This document shows positions 1 to 13,472 of a DNA stretch of 64,000 nucleotides, piece after piece. The position numbers and the translations under genes are program-made. Positions within the stretch are counted from its first letter, which is position 1; each line of letters starts with the position of its first letter. The stretch is from Liolophura sinensis. Its lineage: Eukaryota; Mollusca; Polyplacophora; Chitonida; Chitonidae. The stretch spans positions 6,815,924-6,879,923 of the forward strand of contig NC_088306.1 of the NCBI RefSeq assembly GCF_032854445.1, written 5' to 3'. The notes beneath the pieces are model-generated. The model searched no databases. It had not been told where the DNA came from and saw only the letters and a list, made by a program, of their open reading frames with translations.

Positions 1-710
1 ACATAAAGTTGGCGTCTCGATCTGATTCTTGAAGCTAGTTTTGCTCTATTTCAGATGAATAGTACGCATCTATATGTACTTTAATCCATAATTAATGGAT
101 GATTGTGACTTAACGCCACATCGGCAGTATTGCAATTGTACTCGCTCAAAAAAGCTACTATGCATTAAAGCTTGTGGAATATTTAAAACGTTGGAACGAA
201 TAAGAATAAACAAGTGCATCCTACATTAACACTTGATATAATTGACCTCGAAATCCGCATTGGCAGAAAAAATTACGCCCTACATGAAGCACACGGACCA
301 TGTAGCCCTTGTGCTGCGTGATGAGTATTTTCGGCTCTTCATGCTTTGATTTGCCAGTTTTGTGCGTTATTGGATAGTCACACTTAATCCATTGCAAACA
401 TTCACCCATTCGGTCTTAAAGACATTAAGGCAACAAGAGGTTGCCAGGCCGGTGCATTGTCACAGAAACACCCTATCATCGCTTGCAAAATTTTTCAAGA
501 AGTTTGCCAATGATCACACTATCGTCAGTGCTCTAGTTACACGCTCTGTGCTGTAAATCTTTTGTTACATTGTTTATGTCAGCGCCTTTACAACTTGCTA
601 CATCTAAATTTCATGGATTAAGTACCAAATAAAGCAGCCACGATTTCGATGGCGCTCAAAGCAGGACATATTCTCAGAATTGAATTCATACATCATGCGG
701 GAAGGAAGGA

Positions 711-1073
711 GTCTGTGAGTGAGTGCTTGGGGTTTAACGTCGTACTCAATAATTTCGTCATATGACGACGAAAGAATCATTAGGGTGCATGTACGTGTAA
801 TGTGCCTTCTTGTTGCAGGGCGGATTTACACGGCTCTTTTATTTAGTGCTGCTTCACTGAGACGACTTACCGAAGGCAAGTAAGTCACCCCGCCCGAGCC
901 ATTATACTGATACGGGTCGACCAGTCGTTGCACTATCCCCTTCATGCTGAACGCCAAGCGAGGAAGTTACAACTTCCTCTTTTAAAGTCTTAGGTGTGAC
1001 TCGATCAAGGATTGATCCTGGATCTACCAGTCCCGAAGCGGACGCTCTACCAACTGTGCTATCCGGGCCGGTC
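711..1073 (-). mobile_element. SINE-B copy, full length, inserted in unit A
   Basis: Read on the minus strand, the head is tRNA-like: TAGCACAGTTGGTAGAGCG (A-box-like), then GATCGAGTCAC (B-box-like). The tail carries GTTTAACGTCGTACTC-type sequence. Units B and C lack it at the same place (near 7070 and 14510), so it inserted after the array arose. Both flanks are GAAGGAAGGA (701-710 and 1076-1085), a probable target duplication, although the site is itself a simple repeat. Confidence 0.8.
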
Positions 1074-1645
1074 AGGAAGGAAGGAAGGAACAGACCTGCC
1101 TTTTTATCATGTATATGTATGATCGGGGTGTTACGTTGTGCTTGTATGACGTTAAGCAATAATTCATGTATTTACCGCCGTGCTCAACACTTTTACTGCA
1201 ATATTATTTTGTGAATGTTCAATCTACAAAGAACGCCTAAATTCGGAAAACTAAAGATCAGCTTACAGGGTGATATTTCTCTAGTAGAACTTATGAAGCG
1301 CTATACAGGACCACACATAATGAAGTATCTTTAAGGTATCGAACGCAGGTGGTGTTATTAAAAGACGACAGGCTAAAGATGAGTAATCTATTTAGTCATC
1401 AGAATAAATTTCGCAAATTCTGTCAAAGGAGCGACATAAGGTAATCGCCTTGCTTAACTCCATGAAAGATCATTGCCATTTTGCCAGGTTTTAATAACGA
1501 ACAGATCCCTCAGATGTTAGATTTCAGAAATTTTATTTAAATGCACCACTTATACACATTCAGACGAAACAAGTGCTTGAGGTGAAATTTTGCAAGCATT
1601 CGTACATGTGTGTATGTGTGTATGTGTGTATGTTTTTGTTTTTAG

Positions 1646-1882
1646 TTTTTTTTTTGATTGTTGTTTTACGCCGTACTCAAGAATATTTCACTTATGCGAC
1701 GGCGGCCAGCATTATGGTGGGTGGAAACCGGAAAGAGCCCGGGGGAAACCCACGACCATCCGCAGGTTGCTGAAGAGACCATCAGCATAAGCTCGTCTTG
1801 AACTCACAGCGACCGCATTGGTGAGAGGCTTTTGGGTCACTGCGCTGCGCTAGCGCGCTAACCGACTGAGCCACGGAGGCCC
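1646..1882 (-). mobile_element. SINE-A copy in unit A
   Basis: Minus-strand SINE-A: the tail end GAGTACGGCGTAAAAC lies at the left and the head GGCCTCCGTGGCTCAGT at the right. Units B and C lack it. An ATGT microsatellite abuts the head. Confidence 0.85.
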
Positions 1883-1985
1883 CTATGTATGTATGTATGT
1901 GTCTATTTATGTATGTATGTGTGTATGTATGTATGTATGTATGTATGTATGTATGTATGTATGTATGTTTGTATGCATGTATGGA
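1883..1985 (+). repeat. (ATGT)n microsatellite
   Basis: About 100 bp of ATGT repeats with a few variants. Units B and C have only a short seed of it (near 7650 and 15085). Confidence 0.95.
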
Positions 1986-2025
1986 CATGAATGTACACTT
2001 ACGCCACACTTGGGCAGGTAAATGA

Positions 2026-2325
2026 CGACTACGAGTCATTAGGTGTGTACACATATACTGTGTGTTTCTGTGGTATGACGAGTCCATGACGCCAAAGTGC
2101 TGAAGTCACTGAAGTATATCTTGCCGAAGAGACAAGACATGGCACCCCAACTAGTCATTATGCTAACACCGGGCCAACCAGTCCTGTTTGCTTGCTTTAA
2201 CCTCTGTGTGCTGAGCACCAAGCGAGACGGCAATAAATACCGTTTTTAAAACATAATATGATCCCAGGAGTCCTGACGTCGAGGCGGGCGCTCTAACCAT
2301 GGGCCACCGAAGCGAGCCCTTTCGT
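2026..2325 (-). mobile_element. SINE-C copy in unit A
   Basis: Minus-strand copy of a tRNA-headed SINE. Landmarks from left to right are GAGTCATTAGGTGTGTAC, CCATGACGCCAAAGTGCTG, GGCACCCCAACTAGTCATTA, GACGGCAATAAATACCG and GGCGGGCGCTCTAACCATGG. The same copy sits in units B and C, so this insertion predates the array. Confidence 0.75.
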
Positions 2326-4299
2326 AATGTGTTAAAATGTTCATCTGATTGGTAAGACTTTTTGTCTTGCAAGTTTTTAATTTTTTTTTATTTAAGTTTG
2401 ATGTTTACGATATAGGTAAAGAGATATATGCTGATTTATTGATAATGTTAAACATGTGTATACTCTATATAAAAAATAAAAAAAAATTGTCTGTCTGACG
2501 AGACTGTTTTTTATTACCAATTAGAATAACCTGCATGAGACAGACTGCAGGTTACGAGTTTAGAGAGGATGACACTTTGATAACGGGGTTACTTTATATT
2601 AAAATCTCTGTCGGTTAATAACTGTAGGTTTTTTTATTTTGCAGTATGAGTATATAACTCTTAATGTCAAATGTATAGGCCTAGGCCTACGTATATATGC
2701 ATCCCGTTATGTTCTTTTGCTGTTTTAAATAAATTGAACTTTAAATCTTATGTCTCTATAGGCCTGACATAAATCATTGCCGGGGTTTACGTCATACCAG
2801 AAGAAAAAATGGACATAGAAGCAGATTATATTTTGAATTGATATGTTCTCAAGATCTGCAAGATTTTAAATGTCAAAAACGTTGCGTAATACGTGTACTC
2901 CAACGTAAAAGCAATCGTTTTGACGTCACCACCCCGTTAGGAATACATCGAGCATTTACGTGTACAGAAAAAGACCGTTGACATTCAAAGAACAGAAAAG
3001 CATTTTTTGCGCAATTTGCCATAAGCAATGAGAACATTTGTACGGTTAGTACATCATGATTTCACAGACGTAGAGACGTTCTGCACAAATCCATTACAGG
3101 TTTTTCTATGTTAGCGAATCCGCATTATTTAATTTTACACTCACTTGGAGATCATTAACTAACTGACGTAGTTTACAGCACGCTTTAAATGTGCTGTCCC
3201 AAACAGTTAAAATGCTGAAAATGGCAGAAGATATCTTCCTAAACGAGCACAAGATAAAGTTTGTGTAGGATATCAGTTTGGTTCTTTCCATTTCACCGCC
3301 ATTCTCTTAAGTCCTGGGAACGATATTAGACACAAAATATAAACTAATTTAGTACTCTGCAATATCACGAATTCAAAAGTCTTCACGAATGTTTTCCAGC
3401 TTCTGCTTCAGCACAGAGCAGTTTGGGATCCGGTTTATGGGTGGATCTATGCGTGGACACATTCGTATATCAGGCGTATGCCAAATTACGTATAACACAA
3501 ACCACCAAGGAACTAAGAAAGTATATGAAGTACGAACATGGGACGGAATCATGCAAAGATGAGCTGCTAGGCGTTTTCGATGATGTTGGAAAGACAAGTT
3601 ATGCTCTAGGCGACAGTGAAATCCGTATTCAAATCGTCTTCAAAATCGTGTCAAATCGCAAGATCTATCAAATGCTACCAGGTGAGATATGTACGCGCCA
3701 GATGCAGGCCTCTTCGGTATATTGCTGTCCTAAGAGTGATAGTTTACAATGTCATAATTTAAACTGGAGAAATCCAGGGAACGTTGCGTAAACCATCGAG
3801 ATTTGTTATATATTTGACAAACCTCGTGCAAACAGCCGAATCATTTATTATGGCTTAACACCATTACGGCAATCCTGCAGATATATCGTGGCTACAACAT
3901 GATTACACCACGAGAAAATAAATGGCTTTCGAATCAAAAATGATAGCCACCATAATAAAACATTGTAGAGCAAAATAATCCAACTCAAACGTGAAGTAAA
4001 ATTGGAAAATCAATCGACATTTTTCAATATATGTGATCTACAAGTGGAGAGATGTATGAAAACATTATTTCTTATGATACATGCCAAACAATCAAATATG
4101 GCGTTGACTCTGTTGAATTTTTGCTTTATATGAGCAAAACTCACACAGTCAAAAATGCTTTGATGCTGATTTACCGGAAATCACGTAAGAGCAATGCCCC
4201 CATGGAGCAGACAAGTGTGTGTTAAACTGCCCAATGATCCATCTCTGTAAAACTATTTGGGCTTTTTGAGAAATACCATGAGTGTAAGAATTACATGAA

Positions 4300-4400
4300 A
4301 TGAAAGGGTGAAGCTGCAGCCGAAGTAGAGAGCTGAATTCGAACACGCGACCACATTGGCCGAAGGCTTGATACATGTAGGACCCAGTCAGAGATTATGC
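4300..4400 (-). repeat. SINE-D-like tRNA-derived segment (unit A)
   Basis: The minus strand carries GTCGCGTGTTCGAATTCAGC, a B-box-like motif, with an A-box-like stretch upstream. Equivalent copies lie at about 10010-10110 and 17485-17600. A diverged relative is at 19045-19150. The ends are not defined. Confidence 0.5.
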
Positions 4401-5439
4401 TAATGTAAAAACATTTATGTGTTAAATTCAGACGTCCAGACATGTCAAGAGAGGCAGTCAAGGAGTTTTATTGATGGCAGTTTATAAGATGTTACTAATC
4501 AAAAATGTGTATGTTTCTTGTGCTATGATTGGAACTGTACATATACATATATTCATATTTGCAATGTACGTGGCCATTTTGTTATTCAAGCCGCAGCCTG
4601 CAGTAAATCGCCACATTCCCTACGTGCTTGACAGTCCTCGTAACGTACAGCCGCTGTCAAACCCCAAAAAGCTGAATTCATAAATAATGTTAAAAAGCTG
4701 CATGGTCCATAGTGCTAGAGGGCAAATCATTTGCGCTTTTGTGAAGTGTCCTAGCTGAGATAAATGGACAAGAACCTGTATTTCACCGGTTACGTTTCAC
4801 CGCTTAGCTACCACACTGTCGCCACTACTCTGTTTTTACGGCCTGTGCTTTAAGACGTATGTTTGTTTTTAAATGTAACTAAGACTCCCCGTTTATTTAT
4901 ATTTCTACTTCAACAGAGCGGGAACGGGTGTGCACAAACATACACAGAGAAATAGGTAAGTGCTATCATATATTGTTAAAGTTAGGCCGGTCCTTTGAAG
5001 GATCCTGTCTGTATCGCAGACACAGCTCGTTCACATCTTTCACCATAAACCTGTATATCACACCCTGACGATACATCATGTAAGGCTCTCCTCCAAAACC
5101 AAGGTGCTTAAGCAGGGATAAATTAAAAGCTTTTCATGACAAATTGTCATTCTCCCCATAATAGCTAGTTTCCCGTTTTAACAAATGCTTCTGTTGATAA
5201 TGAGTTCGGGAATATTAACTGAGAACGTGCATCACCATGTAGCAGGTGTTTTGTTCCGGGTAGATTACAAGCTCTGTCACATAGAGGCTTTTGTGTTCTT
5301 CAGTAACTGCCTTTAACGGCTTTTTGCGGACTGCGTTTTGTGCTGATCAACTAGGAACGCAATCCATCGGTTTATGGCCGCTGCATTTAAGGATTGATTT
5401 AAATACGTCAATATTTTGTGAACACAGTGGTCGGTATCA

Positions 5440-5525
5440 TCTTTTTAGGGCGCGGCCTACGGTAGAGCAAGATTCGATCCCACGTCTTTAAAACATACCA
5501 CTGTGCCACTGAGTTATTCGGGAAG
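5440..5525 (-). repeat. SINE-E-like tRNA-derived head (unit A)
   Basis: The minus strand reads AACTCAGTGGCACAGTGGTA (A-box-like) and later GGGATCGAATCTTGC (B-box-like), like a glycine-type tRNA without a proper acceptor stem. The twin in B is at 11158-11245. It is read as a SINE head rather than a tRNA gene. Confidence 0.5.
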
Positions 5526-5783
5526 ACCATACAACGTACTCCTCTTAGAAGACTTTAAATGTTTCTTGTGACGTCAATCCTTTGTCTAACCTTTCATATG
5601 AATGTTATATATGAATTATATGAATTAATATAACATGTGTGTTATATTTCACATAATCATTTGTTGCAATAGCAGAATATATTCTAGCACCACGCAGGCA
5701 AAAGAATTTCCGATAAAATGAACAGATTTTTTGAGTGCAATGTTGCATTAAGCCGGTAGAATCAGCGAACATGTCCAAATGGA

Positions 5784-6035
5784 TTTTATTTATTTATTTG
5801 ATTGGTGTTTTACGCCGTACTCAAGAAATTTTCAACCAGCATTATTGTAGGAAGAAACCGGGGAGAGCCCGGGGGAAACCCACAACTATCCGCAGGTTAC
5901 TGGCAGACCTTCCCTAGTACGGCGCCAGCAGGACGCCAGCATGAGCTGGACTTGAACTCACAGCGACCACATTGGTGAGAGGCTTCTGGGTCATTACGCT
6001 GCACTAGCGCGCTAACCAACTAAGCCACGGAGGCT
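5784..6035 (-). mobile_element. SINE-A copy, end of unit A
   Basis: Minus-strand SINE-A with tail TTATTTATTTGATTGGTG at the left and head CCACGGAGGC at the right. The unit-B twin is at 13221. Confidence 0.85.
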
Positions 6036-7112
6036 TTCTGTTTGCTCGAAAAGATAATAGATAATATAAAGCTATAGTGTTTTTACAACAGTGGTGCTAA
6101 CAAACCTAAACGACTACAGCCATTTTTCGGTGCTTGGTAAGTATAAATCAACTTTTGATCTTGAATTCTTACAAGGCCAGGGATAGCCCATGTCAGATAA
6201 ATCGGAAACACAATGCCATGTTACTCGTACCCCAATCTCATTTACATAGCTTAAAAGCAAGTCAGTGTTCGCGTGATGTAAGATAGTCTGCGTGTGTGCT
6301 GCATGGAGTAGTTTGGCGAATTTGCTTCATATAACAGTTTGGGGTGCGTGCAACATAAAGTTGTCGTCTCGATCTGCTTCTTGAAGCTAGTTTTGCTCTA
6401 CTTCTGATGAACAGTACGCATCTATATGTACTTTAATCCGTAATTAATGGATGATTGTGACTTAACGCCACTTCGGCAGTATTGCAATTGTACTCGCTCA
6501 AAAAAGCTACTATGCATTAAAGCTTGAAGAATATTAAAAACGTTGGAACGAATAAGAATAAACAAGTACATCCTACATTAACACTCGTTATAAAAGACCT
6601 CGAAATACGCATTGGCAGAACAAATTACGCCCTACATGAAGCACACGGACCATGTAGCACTTGTGCTGCGTGGTGAGTATTTTACGGGTCTTCATGCTCT
6701 GATTTGCCAGTTTTGTGCGTTATTGGATAGTCACACTTAATCCATTGCAAACATTCACCCATTCAGTCTTAAAGACATTAAGGCAACAAGAGGTTGCCAG
6801 GCCGGTGCATTGTTACAGAAACACCCTAGCATCGCTTGCCCAATGCCAGAGAAATTTTCAGGACGTTTGCCAATGACCAGACTTTCGTTAGTGCTCTAGT
6901 TACACGCTCTGTGCCACAAGTCTTTTGTTACATTGTTTATGTCAAAGCCTTTACAGCTTGTTACACCTAAATTCCATGGATCAAGTACAAAATAAAGCAG
7001 CCACGATGTCGATGGCGCTCAAAGCAGGACATATTCTCAGAATTTATTTCATACATCATACGGGAAGGAAGGAAGTAGGGAAGAGACCTGCCTGTTTATC
7101 TTGTATATGTAT

Positions 7113-7156
7113 GCTTGGGGTGTTACGTCGTGCTTATATGACGTTAAACCCCAAGC
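7113..7156. repeat. Short inverted repeat in unit B
   Basis: GCTTGGGGTGTTACGTCGT and TATGACGTTAAACCCCAAGC form a hairpin with two imperfect positions. The same structure is in C (near 14550) and a decayed one is in A (near 1120). The right arm resembles the tail shared by SINE-B and SINE-C. Confidence 0.6.
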
Positions 7157-7714
7157 AACAATTCATTCATTTAACGCCGCGCTCAACAATTTTACTGCCA
7201 TATTATTTTGTGAATGTTTAATCCACAAGGAGCGCCTAAATTCGGAAAACTAAAGATCAGCTTACACGGTGATATTTCTCTAGTACAACTTATGAAGCCC
7301 TATACATGACCACACAGTATGAAGTATCTTTAAGGTGTAGAAAGCTTGGGATGTGTTGTTTGTATCGAACGCAGGTGCTATTAAACGTGGTGTTATTAAA
7401 ACACGACAGGCTAAAGTTGAGTAAGCCATATAGTCATCAGAATAAATTTCGCACATTCTGTCAAAGGAATGACACGAGGTAATCTTTATACTAAACGGGA
7501 AGAAAGACCATCGCCATTTTCCCAGGTTTTAATACCGAACGGATCCCTCAGATTTTAGATTTGAGAAATATTATGTACATTGCACTACTTATACACATTC
7601 AGACAAAAGAAATGCTTGAAGGGAAACATTTCAAGCATTCGTACTTTTTGTATGTTTGTATGTATGTATGGATATGAATGTACACTTACGCAACACTCGG
7701 GCAGGTATATGACG

Positions 7715-8015
7715 ACTAGGAGTCATTAGGTGTGTACACATATACTGGGTGTTTCTGTGGTAGGACGAGTCCATGACGCCAAAGTGCTAAAGTTACTGAA
7801 CTATATTATGCCGAAGACACAAGACATGGCACCCCAACTAGTCATTATGCTAACACCGGGCCAACCAGTCCTGTTTGCTTGCTTTAACCTCTGTGTGCTG
7901 AGCACCAAGCGAGACGGCAATAAATACCGTTTTTAAAAGATAATATGATCCCAGGAGTCCTGACGTCGAGGCGGGCGCTCTAACCATGGGTCACCGAATC
8001 GAGCCCTTTCGTAAT
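7715..8015 (-). mobile_element. SINE-C copy in unit B
   Basis: Ortholog within the array of the copies at 2026 and 15152, with the same landmarks. Confidence 0.75.
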
Positions 8016-10009
8016 GTGTTAAAATGTACAGCCGGATACGAATTATCTGATCAAGACTTATGGTGTTGCGAGTTGATTTTTATTTATTTAAGTTTGATAT
8101 TTACGATATAGGTAAAGAGATGTATGTTCATTAATTGATAATGTTGAACATCTGTATGGTCTGGATAAAAAATTACAAAAACAAATTATTTGTCGAGACT
8201 GTGATTGTATCACCAATTAGAATAACCTGCATGAAACAGACTACAGGTTACCAGTTTAGAGAGGATGACACTTTGATAACGGGGTTACTTTATATTTAAA
8301 GCTCTGTAGGTTAATAACTGTAGGTTATTTTATCTTTCAATATGAATATACAACTCATAATGTCCAATGTATAGGTTGAAGCCTAACGCGATGACAGTCG
8401 CATTTGGTCACAGATATAATCGTGCAAAATCAATAAGTATATATGCAAGTGAACTGTAAATGTTATGTCTCTATAGGCCTGACATAGATAATTGCCGGGG
8501 TTTACGTCATACCAGAAAAAAAAACTGGACATAGAAGCAGATTATATTTTGAATTGATATGTTCTCAAGATCTGCAAGATTTTAAATGTCAAAAACGTTG
8601 TGTAATACGTGTAATCCAACATAGAAACAATCGTTTTGACGTCAGCACCCCGTTAGGAATACATCGAACATTTACGTGTGCAGAAAAAGACCGCTGACAT
8701 TCAAAGAACAGAACAGCATTTTTTTTTGCGCAATTTGCCAAAAGCAATGAGAACATTTGTACGGTTTTTACATCATGATTTCACAGACGTAGAGACGTTC
8801 TGCACAAATCCATTACAGATTTTTCTATGTTACCGAGTCCGCATTATTTAATTTTACACGCACTTGGAGATCATTAACTAATTGACGTAGTTTACAGCAC
8901 GCTTTAAATGTGCCGTCCCAAAACATTAAAAAAATACGGCAAATGGCAGAAAATATCATGCTAAACGACACAAAGCACAAGATAAAGTTTGTGTAGAAGG
9001 AATATCAGTTGAATTCTTTCCATTTTCCCGCCATTCTCATCAGTCTTGGGTACGATATAAGACACCAAATATAAACTAATTTAGTACTCTGCATTATCAC
9101 TAATTCAAAAGTCTTCACGAATGTTTTGCGGTGTCTGCTTCAGCACAGAGGAGTTTGGGGTCCGGTTTATGGGTGAATCTATACGTGGAAACTTTCGTAT
9201 ACCAGCCGTATACCAAACTGCGTATAACACAAACCACCAAAGAACTAAGAAAGTATATAAAGAACGAAGATAGGACGGAATCATGCAAAGATTAACATCT
9301 AACAGTTTTCAATGATGTTAGAAAGACGCAAGATATGTTCTAGGCGACAGTGAAATCCGTATTCAAATCGTCTTCAAAATCGTGTAAAATCGCAGGATCT
9401 AAGAAATGCTACCTGGCAAGATATGTACGCGCCAGATACATGCCTCTTCGGTATATTGCTGTCCGAAGAGTGATAGTTTACAATGTCAAAATTTAAACTG
9501 GAGGCATCCAGGGTACGTTGCGCAAACCAACGGGCTTTATTAGATACCTGACGAACCTCGTGGAAACAGCCAAATCATTACGGCAATCCTGCAGATATAT
9601 CGTGGCTACAACATGTTTAAGCCACGACAAAATGAATGGATTTCGAAGCAAAAATGACAGCCACCATAATAAAGCATTGTAAAGCAAAATAATCCAACTC
9701 AAACGTGAAGTAAAATTGGAAAATCAATCGGCATTTTTCAATATATGTGATCTACAAGTGTACAGATGTATAAAAACATTATTTCCTATAATACATGCCA
9801 AACAATCAAATATGGCGTTGACTGTGTTGAATTTTTGCTTTATATGAAAATAGCTGACATAGTCAAAAATGCTTTGATGCTGTTTTCCGGAAATCACCTA
9901 GGAGCAATGCTCCGTGGGACAGACAAGTGTGTGTTAAACTGCCCAATGAGCCATCTCTGTAAAACTATTTGGGCTTTTTGAGAAATACCATGAGTGTAAG
10001 AATTACATG

Positions 10010-10110
10010 AAATGAAAGGGTGAAGCTGCAGCCGAAGTAGAGAGCTGAATTCGAACACGCGACCACATTGGCCGAAGGCTTGATACATGTAGGACCCAGT
10101 CAGAGATTAT
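10010..10110 (-). repeat. SINE-D-like tRNA-derived segment (unit B)
   Basis: Nearly identical to the copy at 4300-4400. This is part of the stretch where B follows A. Confidence 0.5.
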
Positions 10111-11157
10111 GCTAATGTAAAAACATTTATGTGTTAAATTCAGACGTCCAGACATGTCAAGAGAGGCAGTCAAGGAGTTTTATTGATGGCAGTTTATAAG
10201 ATGTTACTAATCAAAATTGTGTATGTTTCTTGTGCTATGATTGGAACTGTACATATACATATATTCATGTTTGCAATGTACGTGGCCATTTTGTTATTCA
10301 AGCCGCAGCCTGCAGTAAATCGCCACCTTCCCTACGTGCTTGACAGTCCTCGTAACGTACAGCCGCTGTCAAACCCCAAAAATCTGAATTCATAAATAAT
10401 GTTAAAAAGCTGCATGGTCCATAGTGCTAGAGGGCAAATCATTTGCGCTTTTGTGAAGTGTCCTAGCTGAGATAAATGGACAAGAACCTGTATTTCACTG
10501 GTTACGTTTCACCGCTTACCAGCTACCACACTGTCGCCACTACTCTGTTTTTACTGCCTGTGCTTTAAGACGTATGTTTGTTTTTAAATTATGTAACTAA
10601 GACTCCCCGTTTATTTATATTTCTACTTCAGCAGAGCGGGAACGGGTGTGCACAAACATACACAGAGAAATAGGTAAGTGCTATCATATATTGTTAAAGT
10701 TAGGCCGGTCCTTTGAAGGATCCTGTCTGTATCGCAGACACAGCTCGTTCACATCTTTCACCATAAACCTGTATATCACACCCTGACGATACATCATGTA
10801 AGGCTCTCCTCCAAAACCAAGGTGCTTAAGCAGGGATAAATTAGAAGCTTTTCATGACAAACTGTCATTCTCCCCATAATAGCTAGTTTCCCGTTTTAAC
10901 AAATGCTTCTGTTGATAATGAGTTCGGGAATATTAACTGGGAACGTGCATCACCATGTAGCAGGTGTTTTGTTCCGGGTAGATTACAAGCTATGTCACAT
11001 AGAGGCTTTTGTGTTCTTCAGTAACTGCCTTTAACGGCTTTTTGGGGACTGCGTTTTGTGCTGATCAACTAGGAACGCAATCCATCGGTTTATGGCCGCT
11101 GCATTTAAGGATTGATTTAAATACGTCAATATTTTGTGAACACAGTGGTGGGTATCA

Positions 11158-11245
11158 TCTTTTTAGGGCGCGGCCTACGGTAGAGCAAGATTCGATCCCA
11201 CGGCTTTAAAACATACCACTGTGCCACTGAGTTATTCGGGAAGAC
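11158..11245 (-). repeat. SINE-E-like tRNA-derived head (unit B)
   Basis: Twin of 5440-5525. Unit C ends before this position. Confidence 0.5.
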
Positions 11246-11333
11246 CATACAACGTACTCCTCTTAGAAGACTTTAAATGTTTCTTGTGACGTCAATCCTT
11301 TGTCTAACCTTTCATATGAATGTTATATATGAA

Positions 11334-13058
11334 GAATCTATTGGTTTCTGATCAAAGTGAAATTTATTTTTTGACAGTTTCGTTTTCGCCTTCATCTCAA
11401 ATAGACCAAATGTTGCCAGTGGGAGAAAAGGCAGAGTGACGACATCAGTTTTCTTATTCACAAAAAAGAACAGCAAAGCAGAGTTTGTACTATGGTGAAC
11501 TAGTGGGTCTAATTTCTTGCATTCTGATTACGAACATTTTGGATATCTTCGCCAGGTTAGCGAACACGAACACAGTACACAGGTTACACAGAACTGGAAC
11601 AGTCAAGCCTTGGAATGACGTCACACCCGCAGAGCACAACACAGGGTAAATACAGGCATGGAGGTATAATCCACTTCAGATCAGTCACAGCTCCCGCAGA
11701 AGCTCACAAACGAGCCGTTCAGAGACGTAGAGTAATGTCACCTTGTGGCAGAACGAACGTCCTTTGCAAAACTGAAAACTTCAGTTTAGAGTCCTTGACG
11801 ACCTTGTCGGTCAGGTGAGGTCAGCGTGTTAAACAAATTACACAGTCCACACTGTATAATCATAATCAAGATCCGAACACCAATAAACGTGACTTCCGCA
11901 GAAATTCACATAAACCAGACATCAGTACTACTGTGGTACACAAACGGTGCCAGCATAAAAAAAACTGTCCTCCCAAATGAAACTGGCATCCCCAGCTCAT
12001 ATCAAAATAATGGACTCGATACGAGAGCGTCGCACACTCTCCTGGCTCCCAGTGGATGCAGCAAAAATACCTCCCCTCTGCACAGAAAACACGTCTTATA
12101 TACGTGCCAGGTGGATTCAACTATTTTTAAACACAGAGTTTAACAGCCAATGAACAGCCAGTTAAATAAACAGAGCCTTGAACAAGGTGCTTTCGGCCAG
12201 GTCCGCGCTGTACATATATATCAGGGCCTGTTATGCTTATAACATATAACACAAAGGTCCGGAGACTAACAGTACATGAAGACGTTAAATAGTCATACAT
12301 AACAATGTGTGTGACAGAAATTGTATTGTCTACCATCAGGCTTCCCCAAATTATATGTAAGCTTTAATAAATTCAGATTTACCTTCCGGCATAATTAATC
12401 ACAGACCGAGTCACTGTCCATAATATTATACACCCAGTGTATACTCATGTAGTAGCCAATGTAGACTTTAAATGGTCCACACTTGCGCCTGAACAAGAAT
12501 CAACTGTTGCTCGCCGTTTCGCCACTACATACAATAGCCATCTGAGAAACTGTAGACCATTGAGGCGTGATAACATGCAATTAACATAAATGTCGCACTG
12601 TCGTCGCTGTCCTGGTTTTATTCTCTATGCTGTAGTCTCTACATGCCTTGGTTCAGCGCAAAAATGCACTTGTCCCTATTTTTAACAAATCACCCGAGGT
12701 CGTAATGTAATAAAGAGAAGAAAGATGGGCGGCACATCGTGACTTTTCACATAAGAGCTTGGTAAAATGTTGTTTCTCCTGTAAACTGACACGTGAAAAT
12801 GGACATGCAGACATTACAACAAAAAGCGTATTTCCACGAGTTGATGGATAAAAAAACTGCACAAAATCGGAATAAAAAACGATGTATTGCCTGGTAGAAC
12901 GGAAGAAGCATTTGGTACAATTCCAGCAGGAAGATTTTAAAGAGCAAAATCATTACATCGTTGTTATGTGGTCGTTCGGATTTTTAATGTCTATATTTTT
13001 TCATGCGTCACATGGATCTTGGCATCCCGCATGTTAGCCTAATAGAATCTTTTAAGTT
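11334..13058 (-). mobile_element. 1.7-kb insertion in unit B with LTR-like blocks
   Basis: Unit A shows the uninterrupted site at 5613-5630, apart from a 9-bp local duplication. GAA flanks the insertion at 11331-11333 and 13059-13061. Two blocks (about 11540-11880 and 12240-12304) match, in inverse orientation, the solo LTR at 31544-31935, including its TGTTATGTATG terminus at 12304. The rest (11334-11540 and 12305-13058) has no partner in the window. It may be a related LTR element carrying extra sequence, or a nested insertion. No transposase or polymerase frame is seen. Confidence 0.6.
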
Positions 13059-13220
13059 GAATTAATATAACATGTGTGTTATATTTCACATAATCATTTG
13101 CTGCAATAGCAGAATATATTCTAGCATCACGCAGGCAAAAGAATTTCCGATAAAATAAACAGATTTTTTGAGTGCAATGTTGCATTAAGCCGGTAGAATC
13201 AGCGAACATGTCCAAATGGA

Positions 13221-13472
13221 TTTTATTTATTTATTTGATTGGTGTTTTACGCCGTACTCAAGAAATTTTCAACCAGCATTATTGTAGGAAGAAACCGGGC
13301 AGAGGCCGGGGGAAACCCACAACTATCCGCAGGTTACTGGCAGACCTTCCCTAGTACGGCGCCAGCAGGACGCCAGCATGAGCTGGACTTGAACTCACAG
13401 CGACCACATTGGTGAGAGGCTTCTGGGTCATTACGCTGCACTAGCGCGCTAACCAACTAAGCCACGGCGGCT
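13221..13472 (-). mobile_element. SINE-A copy, end of unit B
   Basis: Twin of the 5784 copy, differing at only a few bases. Confidence 0.85.

Larger units (their letters stand above)
1..6352 (+). repeat. Tandem unit A of a three-copy non-coding array
   Basis: The start (ACATAAAGTTGGCGTCTCGA) recurs at 6353 and 13790. Unit A equals B without B's 1.7-kb insertion, but has two insertions that B and C lack: a SINE at 711-1073 and a SINE plus ATGT microsatellite at 1646-1985. Its right part (about 4240-6352) is nearly identical to the right part of B, while its left part is clearly more diverged from both B and C. No conserved protein-coding frame is seen. The window edge cuts the array, so more units may lie to the left. 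Confidence 0.9.

Noticed and set aside
11334-13058. Complete LTR retrotransposon in unit B
   Set aside because: Only one set of LTR-like blocks is present, with no second LTR and no polymerase frame.
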